Shown: positions 7,836-15,565 of the stretch, in pieces
Position numbering within the stretch: position 1 is the stretch's first letter
How the letters are laid out: every line of letters starts with the position of its first letter
Assembly: GCF_017922435.1 (NCBI RefSeq)
Contig: NZ_VDEZ01000001.1
Span: 1,240,001 to 1,304,000, forward strand
Length of the DNA: 64,000 nt
Source of the DNA: Thalassospira sp. ER-Se-21-Dark
GTDB taxonomy: Bacteria; Pseudomonadota; Alphaproteobacteria; Rhodospirillales; Thalassospiraceae
Direction: 5' to 3'
The notes under the pieces: model-generated
Told to the model about the DNA's origin: nothing
The model's input: only the letters and a program-made list of their open reading frames with translations
The model's database searches: none
Translations under genes and position numbers: made by a program

Positions 7836-9055
7836 CCCGTGCCATCTGCAACCTCCTCCAGCACATCTTCGTCGACTTCTTCCTGCGCGATCGGCATATC
7901 GCCCTCGGGCTCATCGTCGATCATCAGGCTGTCGTCATTGATCCCGTCAAGATCACGGCCGCCATCAACCGCATCGGCAATCGATTCGAGCTCGCTGGTC
8001 AGCGCATCCTCGTCTTCGTTTTCCGCATCATCGACCGATTCGGCTTCAAACTCGTCATCTTCGATAAACATCGAATCGAACTCGTTTTCATCCGGTCCGG
8101 GCGCAGCATCAGCATCGGCGTCATCGGAAATGTCGGCGGCCTTGCCATGGGTCAGGCGCTGCAGGATGTCATCAAGCTGCTCGAGCGTTTCATAGCGGAT
8201 CGAGATCTTACCCGCCGATCCGTCAAAGTCGATATTGACCGCCAACCCCAACATGTTGCTAAGGTCGCGCTCCAGAGACACCGTATCTGGGTCTTTTTCA
8301 ATCGAAGACCGGCCCGATGATTTCTTCGGACGCGCAGCCTTGCCGCCATCGGTTTTGACCAGTTTCTCCGCCTGACGAACATTCAAACCCTTCTTGACGA
8401 TCTGGGCCGCAAGCTCGACGGCATTATCCGCCCCAAGCAGTGCGCGCGCATGGCCGGAGCTTAGAACCTTGTCTGAGAGCATCTGCTTGATCGGGGCTGG
8501 CAGGCCCAGCAAACGCAGGCTGTTAGCAATGTGACTGCGGCTTTTACCCAGTGCCTGGCCAAGTGCTTCCTGCGTGTGGGAGAACTCGCTCATCAGGCGG
8601 TTATAGCCCTCCGCCTCTTCAAGCGGCGACAGATCCTGTCGCTGCAGGTTTTCAATCAGTGCAATTTCGGCGGTTTCGCGATCATCAAACTCGCGCACCA
8701 GAACCGGCACTTCATGAAGCTGTGCCCGCTGGGCCGCGCGCCAGCGACGTTCACCGGCGATGATTTCATATTTGGTTTCGCCCGTCGAAGAGGCACGCAC
8801 CAGAATCGGCTGAATGATGCCCTTTTGTCGGATCGAGGCCGCCAGATCATCAATCGCATCATCATCAAAATTGCTGCGCGGCTGAAACGGCGAAGGCTTC
8901 AGGTCGGTAATCGCAATATGCTGCGTCGTGCCGCCCGGTCCCGGATGGACCGCCTCGGCGCTATCGCCACTGGCGGCAACAGCAACTTCTTCGTCCTCTT
9001 CGCCCAGAAGTGCAGACAGTCCCCTGCCCAACCCGCGTTTTTTTGCTTCGCTCAT
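7823..9055 (-). CDS. parB: Chromosome partitioning protein ParB with acidic tail
   Basis: 410 aa. ParB binds parS, loads as a CTP-dependent clamp and spreads to form the partition complex moved by ParA. It begins MSEAKKRGLGRGLSALLG, the conserved ParA-stimulating N-terminus. The CTP-binding motif GERRWRA is at 101-107, followed by ENLQRQDLSPLEEA. The helix-turn-helix (residues about 160-185) includes GKSRSHIANSLRLL. The C-terminal dimerisation domain runs about 255-302. Residues 308-410 are an unusual very acidic extension rich in Asp and Glu, far beyond the usual length of about 290. The ATG at 9055 overlaps the parA stop by ATGA. Confidence 0.95.
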   Translation of the reverse strand: MSEAKKRGLGRGLSALLGEEDEEVAVAASGDSAEAVHPGPGGTTQHIAITDLKPSPFQPRSNFDDDAIDDLAASIRQKGIIQPILVRASSTGETKYEIIAGERRWRAAQRAQLHEVPVLVREFDDRETAEIALIENLQRQDLSPLEEAEGYNRLMSEFSHTQEALGQALGKSRSHIANSLRLLGLPAPIKQMLSDKVLSSGHARALLGADNAVELAAQIVKKGLNVRQAEKLVKTDGGKAARPKKSSGRSSIEKDPDTVSLERDLSNMLGLAVNIDFDGSAGKISIRYETLEQLDDILQRLTHGKAADISDDADADAAPGPDENEFDSMFIEDDEFEAESVDDAENEDEDALTSELESIADAVDGGRDLDGINDDSLMIDDEPEGDMPIAQEEVDEDVLEEVADGTGKKP

Positions 9056-9879
9056 GCTTTTACCCCTTCGCGTTTCAGGACTTCGCTCGCAAGATTTAGA
9101 TAGGCCCGTGAACCCGGGCACTTCATGTCATAAACCAGCACCGGTGTTCCGTGGCTGGGGGCTTCGGAAACGCGGACATTGCGTGGGATCACCGTGCGAT
9201 ACACCACATCTCCGAAATAATCGCGCACATCGTTGGCCACTTGGGCCGACAGGTTGTTGCGCTTGTCATACATGGTGAGCACAATGCCCTGGATTTCAAG
9301 GTTCGGATTGAACGCCTTCTTGACCCGCTTGATGGTCCGGACCAGATGGCTGACCCCCTCAAGGGCAAAGAATTCACATTGCAACGGCACCAGAACCGCA
9401 TCGGATGCCACCAGCGCATTCAGGGTCAAAAGACCCAGCGACGGCGGGCAATCGATCAGGACGTAATCAACATCGTGCGGCAATTTGCCAAGTGATTCCT
9501 TAAGCTGCATCTCGCGACGGTCGAAATCGACCAGCTCGATCTCCGCCCCCGACAGATCCATGCCCGACGGCACGATGCTAAGCCGCGGGATCGAGGTTTC
9601 CTTGCGCGCCTCTTCCAAGGTATTGCCGTTGATCAGCACGTCATAGGAACTGATTTCGCGGTCGGACGGACGCAGACCCAAGCCGGTACTGGCGTTGCCC
9701 TGCGGATCAAGATCGACAATCAGAACCCGCTGGTTCACAGCCGCCAGTGCCGTTGCCAGATTGATTGTCGTGGTGGTCTTGCCCACCCCGCCTTTCTGGT
9801 TGGCCACTGCAATGATGCGCGGACGATGTCCTGTACCCTCTGATTTCGTCGAAAGCGGCAAATCAATAACATCCGTCAC
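9052..9879 (-). CDS. parA: Chromosome partitioning ATPase ParA
   Basis: 275 aa Walker-type ATPase that binds the nucleoid and drives segregation of ParB-parS complexes. The deviant Walker A motif KGGVGKTTTT is near residue 29-38, VLIVDLDPQGNAS is the A' motif, and VLIDCPPSLGLLT is Walker B. The start ATG overlaps the rsmG stop (ATGA) and its own stop overlaps the parB start, giving a tight rsmG-parA-parB operon. Confidence 0.96.
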   Translation of the reverse strand: MTDVIDLPLSTKSEGTGHRPRIIAVANQKGGVGKTTTTINLATALAAVNQRVLIVDLDPQGNASTGLGLRPSDREISSYDVLINGNTLEEARKETSIPRLSIVPSGMDLSGAEIELVDFDRREMQLKESLGKLPHDVDYVLIDCPPSLGLLTLNALVASDAVLVPLQCEFFALEGVSHLVRTIKRVKKAFNPNLEIQGIVLTMYDKRNNLSAQVANDVRDYFGDVVYRTVIPRNVRVSEAPSHGTPVLVYDMKCPGSRAYLNLASEVLKREGVKA

Positions 9880-10511
9880 CGGCCCACTCCTTTTAAGATC
9901 ATCACGACACCGTCCGGATCGACCAGGCTGGCATGCGTGGTTACATCAAATGTCCAACCAGCGTCCCGTGCGTCCGCCAGCTCATCCTCAAAGGCACGTC
10001 CCTTCAGCAGCACATAATGGCCACCGTCTTTCAAATGGCGCTGCCCCAACTCCAACAGCTTCGGCAAGGGGGCAAAGGCGCGCGCCGTAATCACATCGGC
10101 CTGCCGCGGGGCCGCTGCCTCGATCCGTTCGCGGGCAATCTCGGTCTTATCCAGCACACCGCAAACCCGGGCGGCTTCCATCAGGAAGACGGTCTTTTTG
10201 GTGTTGGATTCCATCAGGGTGACGTTATTGGCGCCAAGGATCGCCAGAACGATACCCGGGAACCCGGCACCCGATCCAAAATCAACGATTTTGCCGGTTG
10301 TGGCGATGTCCTGAACATACGGCCAAAGCTGCGCAGAATCCTGTAAATGACGTCCCCAAACGTCTTCGGCCGTGCTGGCGCCAACGATATTAATCCGCGG
10401 CTGCCACTTCACGACAAGGTCTGCATACTGGCTGAGACGGTCCAATGTTTCACGTGAAACATTCAAATCCTGCTCAAACCATGTTTTTACGGGTGTGGAA
10501 ATTGTCTGCAT
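9876..10511 (-). CDS. rsmG: 16S rRNA (guanine-N7) methyltransferase RsmG
   Basis: 211 aa. It methylates G527 (E. coli numbering) of 16S rRNA with S-adenosylmethionine. The SAM site D-F-G-S-G-A-G-F-P-G-I-V-L-A-I is present, followed by MESNTKKTVFLMEAARVCG. The ATG at 10511 was chosen because it begins at the usual family N-terminus; the longer frame runs into a parS site and non-conserved sequence. Residues 18-22 (NVSRE) are encoded by a parS site embedded in the gene. Confidence 0.95.
   Translation of the reverse strand: MQTISTPVKTWFEQDLNVSRETLDRLSQYADLVVKWQPRINIVGASTAEDVWGRHLQDSAQLWPYVQDIATTGKIVDFGSGAGFPGIVLAILGANNVTLMESNTKKTVFLMEAARVCGVLDKTEIARERIEAAAPRQADVITARAFAPLPKLLELGQRHLKDGGHYVLLKGRAFEDELADARDAGWTFDVTTHASLVDPDGVVMILKGVGR
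10446..10461. promoter_or_regulatory. parS site 1, inside rsmG
   Basis: TGTTTCACGTGAAACA, a perfect 16-bp palindrome identical to the known parS consensus recognised by ParB. It lies in the rsmG coding sequence. Confidence 0.95.
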
Positions 10512-10616
10512 ATTTGAGTTATAGGCCGAGCCAAAAAAACACACCAGTCTTGATTTTCGTCCTTTTACGTTTTTGGCCGCGTCGGATGCGATAAAACACC
10601 CCAAAACAGCGTCGAA

Positions 10617-10632
10617 TGTTTCACGTGAAACA
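10617..10632. promoter_or_regulatory. parS site 2, between mnmG and rsmG
   Basis: A second identical TGTTTCACGTGAAACA, extended to a 22-bp palindrome by flanking GAA and TTC. It lies 106 bp upstream of the rsmG start. Confidence 0.95.
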
Positions 10633-10832
10633 TTCCCACGTCCAAAAAGCATCGTTCCAGACCCAAAACACCGCACATTCGATGAAGTTTACCTGCCCAC
10701 TGACACCGAATGGGCGACTCCACCACCCTACCCAACCCAAATCCCCTGCGACTCGGCAGAAGTCGGTAATGACCAACCACACTTCCACATTGCCCGTCCG
10801 TCTTGTGGTTCAGCCGTTACCCGACGCCCCGG

Positions 10833-10872
10833 TCAAAACAAAACGCCCGGCCAGTGAATTTGGCCGGGCGTT
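10833..10872 (-). terminator. Terminator after mnmG
   Basis: A 12-bp perfect stem AACGCCCGGCCA / TGGCCGGGCGTT around a 7-base loop, followed on the minus strand by TTTGTTTTGA. It lies about 60 bp past the mnmG stop. The remaining gap to rsmG (10512-10832) holds parS 2 and no credible gene. Confidence 0.8.
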
Positions 10873-10933
10873 GTAACTGGACAAGAAGCGTCCAGATCGG
10901 ACGCGTTATATAGTGTGTTTGGGCAAAGACCGA

Positions 10934-12835
10934 TCAGGCGGTTTTGCTGACGGCGGCCGTCTGATGCTTGTGACTTTTGATATGGCCCAGAAGCGCTGTC
11001 ACCGCGGCCGGGGTAATACCCGGAATACGTGACGCGGCACCGATGGTCTCCGGCTGGATTTCTTTCAGCTTCAACCGAATCTCCGCCGACAGTCCACCGA
11101 CCTTATCGAAATCAAGCCCCCGCGGCAGGCGCAATTCCTCGTCCCGGCGGAAGGCCGCGATGTCGGCGGCCTGGCGATCGAGATAGCCCTTATACTGGGC
11201 ATCGATTGACACCTGTTCCTTGATCGCCGGATCAAGCTCGCCCAGCTGCGGCCAGACCCTGGTCAGGGTATCGAAATCAATATCGGGATAGGCCAGCAGG
11301 TCATAGGCCGACCGGCGCACGCCATCCTGATTGATCTTGATATCGAACTTGGCCAAACCATTCGGGGTTTCGGTCAGTTCGGATACTTCGGTCTTGGCCG
11401 CATTCAATGCTGATTTCTTGGCACCCCACGCATGCGCGCGGGTCGATGCGATGCAGCCAATATCAAGCCCACGATCGGTCAGACGCTGATCGGCGTTATC
11501 GGCGCGTAGCATCAGGCGGTACTCGGCGCGCGAGGTGAACATGCGATAAGGTTCGCGCGTGCCAAGCGTGACCAGATCATCGATCATCACACCAATATAG
11601 GCATCGGCACGATCGAGAACGAATTCGCGCTCAGCATCCCCGGCAATCAGGGCGGCATTCACACCGGCGATCAGCCCCTGCCCGGCGGCTTCTTCATAGC
11701 CGGTGGTGCCATTGATCTGACCGGCAAAGAAGAGCGCCGCGACCTTTTTGGTTTCCAGCGTATGGCGCAACTCGCGCGGATCAACGAAATCATATTCCAC
11801 CGCATAACCCGGACGGAAGATCTCGACCTTTTCCAGACCCGGAATGGTCGCCAGCATGGCAAGCTGGACGTCCTCTGGCAGCGAGGTTGAAATGCCGTTC
11901 GGATAGATGGTCGGATCGTCGAGCCCTTCGGGTTCGAGGAAAATCTGATGCTGATTTTTCTCGGCGAAGCGCACGACCTTGTCTTCGATGGACGGGCAAT
12001 AGCGCGGACCGCTGCTTTTGATTTTGCCGCTATACATCGGTGCACGGTCGAGGTTGGCACGAATGATTTCGTGGGTCGCCTCGGTCGTCCAGGTCATATG
12101 ACATGGAATCTGCGGCACGGTAATTTCGCGGGTCAGGAACGAAAATGGTTCTGGCGGATTGTCGCCCGGCTGTTCCTGAAGGCTCGCCCAATCGATGGTG
12201 CGGCCATCAAGGCGCGCCGGCGTCCCGGTTTTCAGACGGCCTAATCGGAAATCATATTTTGCCAGCGTGTCAGATAGACCGGTTGCCGGGGCATCGCCCA
12301 TGCGACCGGCCGGTTCGGATTTCTCGCCAATATGGATCAAACCATTGAGGAACGTCCCCGTGGTCAATACCACCGCACCGGCAAGGTATTCGGTCCCATC
12401 GCCAGTGATGACACCTTTGACGCGGTTATTGTCGTCAATGATCAGATCTTCGACACCGCCTTCAAGGATGGTGAGGTTCTCCTGTTCAGCGAGGATATCC
12501 TGCACAGCCTGACGATAAAGCTTGCGATCGGCTTGCGCACGCGGGCCGCGCACGGCTGGGCCCTTGGAACGATTGAGCATGCGGAACTGAATGCCGGCAC
12601 GATCAATCGCGCGGCCCATCACACCGTCAAGCGCATCAACTTCGCGCACCATATGCCCCTTGCCCAGACCACCGATGGCCGGGTTGCACGACATTTCCCC
12701 GATGCGATCCGCGCGGTGTGTAACCAGTGCCGTGGATGCGCCCATGCGCGCAGCGGCAGCGGCGGCTTCGCATCCGGCATGGCCGCCACCGACCACGATG
12801 ACGTCAAAGCGGTTATTTGGCACATTCTGTGACAT
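10934..12835 (-). CDS. mnmG: tRNA uridine-5-carboxymethylaminomethyl synthesis enzyme MnmG
   Basis: 633 aa FAD enzyme that with MnmE installs the (carboxymethyl)aminomethyl group on wobble uridine 34 of several tRNAs. The N-terminal dinucleotide fold reads [40 protein letters not shown] and [20 protein letters not shown] are strongly conserved GidA blocks. The C-terminal helical domain ends near [17 protein letters not shown]. The ATG at 12835 follows GAGGAAG with 5 nt spacing; a GTG at 12847 would overlap that site. Next to mnmE as usual in alphaproteobacteria. Confidence 0.96.
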   Translation of the reverse strand: MSQNVPNNRFDVIVVGGGHAGCEAAAAAARMGASTALVTHRADRIGEMSCNPAIGGLGKGHMVREVDALDGVMGRAIDRAGIQFRMLNRSKGPAVRGPRAQADRKLYRQAVQDILAEQENLTILEGGVEDLIIDDNNRVKGVITGDGTEYLAGAVVLTTGTFLNGLIHIGEKSEPAGRMGDAPATGLSDTLAKYDFRLGRLKTGTPARLDGRTIDWASLQEQPGDNPPEPFSFLTREITVPQIPCHMTWTTEATHEIIRANLDRAPMYSGKIKSSGPRYCPSIEDKVVRFAEKNQHQIFLEPEGLDDPTIYPNGISTSLPEDVQLAMLATIPGLEKVEIFRPGYAVEYDFVDPRELRHTLETKKVAALFFAGQINGTTGYEEAAGQGLIAGVNAALIAGDAEREFVLDRADAYIGVMIDDLVTLGTREPYRMFTSRAEYRLMLRADNADQRLTDRGLDIGCIASTRAHAWGAKKSALNAAKTEVSELTETPNGLAKFDIKINQDGVRRSAYDLLAYPDIDFDTLTRVWPQLGELDPAIKEQVSIDAQYKGYLDRQAADIAAFRRDEELRLPRGLDFDKVGGLSAEIRLKLKEIQPETIGAASRIPGITPAAVTALLGHIKSHKHQTAAVSKTA

Positions 12836-12927
12836 CGACTTCCTCACTCAATCCCCACGGCTTGTCACGCCGCGGGTGTGAACCTTGTTTGGTTCGAATA
12901 GGTGTATATGGTCAACCTTGTGACGAA

Positions 12928-12943
12928 TGTTTCACGTGAAACA
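12928..12943. promoter_or_regulatory. parS site 3, between mnmE and mnmG
   Basis: A third perfect TGTTTCACGTGAAACA, within a 22-bp palindrome with flanking GAA/TTC. It lies in the 144-bp gap upstream of mnmG, about 2.3 kb from parS 2. Confidence 0.95.
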
Positions 12944-12979
12944 TTCGCAGGACCCAAGTCTAACGACTCTTCCCTAACT

Positions 12980-14353
12980 CTATTTGCCGATACAGAAATC
13001 CCCGAAGATAATATCGAGCAAATCTTCCACATCGACACGTCCGGTAATCTTGCCGATTTCGCGGACAGCAAGGCGTACATCCTCGGCCGCCAGTTCTGCG
13101 ATATCGGTCTGCAATCCGCGATCCAGATGATCGCTGGCACTTTCAAGTGCCCGCCGATGGCGCAGCCGTGTCAGCGGCACGGGCCCGGCAAAATCGAGCC
13201 CCTCTTTTACGCGAGTCTCCAGCAGTTGCAAGAGGCTTTCCATCCCCTGTCCGGTCATGGCCGATATGGGTAAAACGGGAAGCTCCAGCGCCCGACCATC
13301 GACCGATGTTCCCTGCCAGCTTGCCGGAATGGCGCTGCTATCGGTCGCATCGACCTTGTTGATCAGGATCAGCGTCTTGTCATCGATCAGACGCGCAGCC
13401 TCCGGATCAATCGTCGGCCAGTCATTGCGATCAATCACCACCAAACGCAGATCGGCGTTTTCGGCCCGCTCGGTCGCACGACGCACACCCTCGGACTCAA
13501 TCACATCGCCGCTTTCGCGCAGGCCTGCGGTATCGACCATGGTCACCGGGAAGCCGCCCAGATCAAGATGGACTTCAATCATGTCGCGCGTGGTGCCGGC
13601 GATCTCGGACACAATGGCGGCATCGCGCTGGGCCAGCCGGTTAAGCAAACTTGACTTACCGGCATTCGGCGCACCAAGGATCACGATCTGGAAGCCCTCG
13701 CGCAGCCGTTCGCCGCGACGATTATCAGCAAGATGTTTTTTGATCTCGCCAAACACACTCATCAGATCACCGCGTACCACCGGCACGATGCCATCGGGCA
13801 AATCTTCGTCAGGGAAATCAATATCGGCTTCGATATGCGCCAGCGCCTTCATCAATCGCGCGCGCCAGCCTTCATAAAGCGTCCCCAGCTCACCGGCCAT
13901 CTGGCGCACTGCCTGACGGCGCTGGGCGGCGGTTTCGGCGTCAATCAGATCGGCGATCCCCTCGGCCGAGGTCAGATCCATCTTGCCGTTTTCAAACGCC
14001 CGCCTTGTGTATTCACCGGGGTCGGCCACCCGCAATCCATCCTGACGCGACAGGCAATCCAGAACCCCTTCGATCACCGCCCGCCCACCATGGACATGCA
14101 GTTCAACCACGTCCTCGCCGGTAAAGCTTGCCGGACCCTGGAAATAGATCGCCACCGCATCATCAAGCCGCTCATTGCTTTGCGGATCACGGATCGGGGC
14201 ATAGATCGCATGGCGCGGTTTGGGCATGGTATCGCGGCCCAATAACGCACACAGCACAGCACCCGAACGCGGCCCGGATAATCGGATCACGGCAACACCG
14301 GCACGCCCCGCGCCGGAGGACAGGGCAAAAATGGTTTCTCGGCTGGCAATCAT
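12980..14353 (-). CDS. mnmE: tRNA modification GTPase MnmE
   Basis: 457 aa. MnmE binds a folate C1 donor and, with MnmG, modifies wobble uridines. The N-terminal folate domain begins ASRETIFALSSGAGRAGVAV. The Ras-like G domain, inserted in the helical domain, carries GAPNAGKSS (G1), DTAGLRES (G3) and NKVD (G4). The protein ends F-C-I-G-K, with the family's invariant Cys. The ATG at 14353 starts at the conserved N-terminus; the upstream reading to 14419 is unconserved. Confidence 0.96.
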   Translation of the reverse strand: MIASRETIFALSSGAGRAGVAVIRLSGPRSGAVLCALLGRDTMPKPRHAIYAPIRDPQSNERLDDAVAIYFQGPASFTGEDVVELHVHGGRAVIEGVLDCLSRQDGLRVADPGEYTRRAFENGKMDLTSAEGIADLIDAETAAQRRQAVRQMAGELGTLYEGWRARLMKALAHIEADIDFPDEDLPDGIVPVVRGDLMSVFGEIKKHLADNRRGERLREGFQIVILGAPNAGKSSLLNRLAQRDAAIVSEIAGTTRDMIEVHLDLGGFPVTMVDTAGLRESGDVIESEGVRRATERAENADLRLVVIDRNDWPTIDPEAARLIDDKTLILINKVDATDSSAIPASWQGTSVDGRALELPVLPISAMTGQGMESLLQLLETRVKEGLDFAGPVPLTRLRHRRALESASDHLDRGLQTDIAELAAEDVRLAVREIGKITGRVDVEDLLDIIFGDFCIGK

Positions 14354-14513
14354 GGCGGATCCGTCAGTTCTGGAAATGCGGTTACGTGGCTGAGCAGGAT
14401 ATCGTCCAGACAGCGGCAAAGGTCAACATATGGCAGAAAATAACCAACAGGGATTTAATGAGCTTTGAGTTGGTTGCGCGGATCATCGGGTGCGCGTTGG
14501 CAACCGCCCTCGC

Positions 14514-14542
14514 CCCGTCATGCCCGCGCAGGCGGGCATCTG
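14514..14542. repeat. REP-like hairpin (CGTCATGCCCGCG type)
   Basis: ATGCCCGC-GCA-GGCGGGCAT forms a perfect 8-bp hairpin within CCCGTC...CTGC. The pattern resembles the short repetitive extragenic palindromes scattered in many alpha- and gammaproteobacterial genomes. One copy is seen here. Confidence 0.5.
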
Positions 14543-14554
14543 CTGCCACCGCAC

Positions 14555-14589
14555 AAAAAACCGGCCACACATATATTGCGGGCCGGTTT
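14555..14589 (-). terminator. Terminator after the ferredoxin gene
   Basis: A 9-bp stem AAACCGGCC / GGCCGGTTT with a 14-base loop, followed by a run of Ts on the minus strand. It sits 27 bp past the stop. The gap to mnmE holds this and the REP-like hairpin only. Confidence 0.82.
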
Positions 14590-14615
14590 GATTACTCAAG
14601 GTTACGCAGGGGCGC

Positions 14616-14939
14616 TTATTGATCGGGATTAAGCTTCAACCGTTCAACCACCTGCCCGCCGATCAGGTGATCATTGAGGATCGCCTCGATGTCTTCCATC
14701 GTCTCGTAGCGATACCAGGTGCCTTCGGGATAGACCACCATCACCGGGCCAAGTTCGCAGCGATCGAGGCATCCTGCGGTATTAATGCGGGTCTGTGGCA
14801 AGCCAAGTTCCTTGGCGCGTACCTTCATGTAATTGCGAAGTTTGGTCGCGCCCTTGGAATTGCAGCAACCGCGTTCATGACCGGCCGGGCGTTCGTTCTG
14901 GCACACGAAGACATGTGCCTGATAGTAGTGTTCACGCAT
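14616..14939 (-). CDS. Thioredoxin-like 2Fe-2S ferredoxin
   Basis: 107 aa small iron-sulfur protein of the (2Fe-2S) ferredoxin/thioredoxin-like family, related to the ferredoxin-like subunit of respiratory and hydrogenase complexes. Cysteines at 13, 25, 26, 57 and 61 (VFVCQNERP, RGCCNSKG, NTAGCLDRCELGP) match the family's cluster ligands, with one extra Cys. It probably carries electrons to an unknown partner. The DUF6489 gene lies 14 bp upstream on the same strand, so the two may be co-transcribed. Confidence 0.85.
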   Translation of the reverse strand: MREHYYQAHVFVCQNERPAGHERGCCNSKGATKLRNYMKVRAKELGLPQTRINTAGCLDRCELGPVMVVYPEGTWYRYETMEDIEAILNDHLIGGQVVERLKLNPDQ

Positions 14940-14953
14940 GATATCGGGTCTGC

Positions 14954-15214
14954 CTAGCCTTTGTCCTTGTCACCGGTACCGCCGGTACCTGCATTGAACT
15001 GGCCCCAGAAGGCTTTCTGAAGCTGTTCCCAGTTCTGAATGCCCTGCGGCAGCCAGGTATTGAGCATGGTTTCCGGATCCATCGCCGCCAGATTGGCTTT
15101 CATGCGGTCTTCGATATCTTGCATCATCGCCTTTTGCATCGGCTGAACATCAGGAAGACCAAAGAAGGTCCGTGCCTCTTCCGGCGTGCAATCAATGTTC
15201 ACGGTTACTTTCAT
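14954..15214 (-). CDS. DUF6489 family small protein
   Basis: 86 aa, acidic, without signal or membrane segment. MKVTVNIDCTPEEARTFFGL and the following DVQPMQKAMMQDIEDRM are the recognisable core of an alphaproteobacterial family of unknown function (DUF6489 by recollection). The C-terminus is Gly-rich (GTGGTGDKDKG). The ATG has AGGAGACC just upstream. It shares a divergent promoter region with the thioredoxin-domain gene. Confidence 0.7.
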   Translation of the reverse strand: MKVTVNIDCTPEEARTFFGLPDVQPMQKAMMQDIEDRMKANLAAMDPETMLNTWLPQGIQNWEQLQKAFWGQFNAGTGGTGDKDKG

Positions 15215-15565
15215 CGCCCTGGTCTCCTGATCTGTTTTGTTTTTTGGTCTCTGTCACTTTACGTGATTTGCGTGACTGGCTGTTTGCATGGCTGGCCCAT
15301 TATCCCCACCAGAACCGCCTTCGCAATCACAATAACGCCAACCTGCCCCTACCATATGGGAAGCAAGCGGATGCGGCGACCGCAACTTTCACAATATTGC
15401 GATAAAAGATTTCGGCCATTTGCCTTTATGAATGAGGCCATAACCCTTAGAATCACGCAAACAGCCTTATAAAGCATTGCCAGCACTGATGACTGGCGCG
15501 TGATTGCAGATCGCGCTACCGCAAACGATAAAGCCATCGGCTTAATGGATGGCACAGGACACAAA
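15215..15565. promoter_or_regulatory. Divergent intergenic region
   Basis: 351 bp between divergently transcribed genes. It must contain promoters in both directions. No convincing small gene, repeat or hairpin with a T-run was seen; a possible upstream in-frame extension of the plus-strand gene begins at 15500. Confidence 0.5.

Noticed and set aside
7816-7845. 15-codon ORF starting at the ATG after GGAGGAGGT inside the parB tail
   Set aside because: The strong ribosome-binding-like sequence simply encodes Glu-Glu-Val of the acidic tail; the tiny ORF (MAREKSRNQ...) ends at once and has no support.
10573-10857. Plus-strand ORF between rsmG and mnmG
   Set aside because: Runs through a parS site and toward the mnmG terminator; proline- and threonine-rich with no family match and no ribosome binding site.
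12885-12905. GGTTCGAAT resembling a tRNA T-arm
   Set aside because: No acceptor stem, D-arm or anticodon arm can be folded around it.
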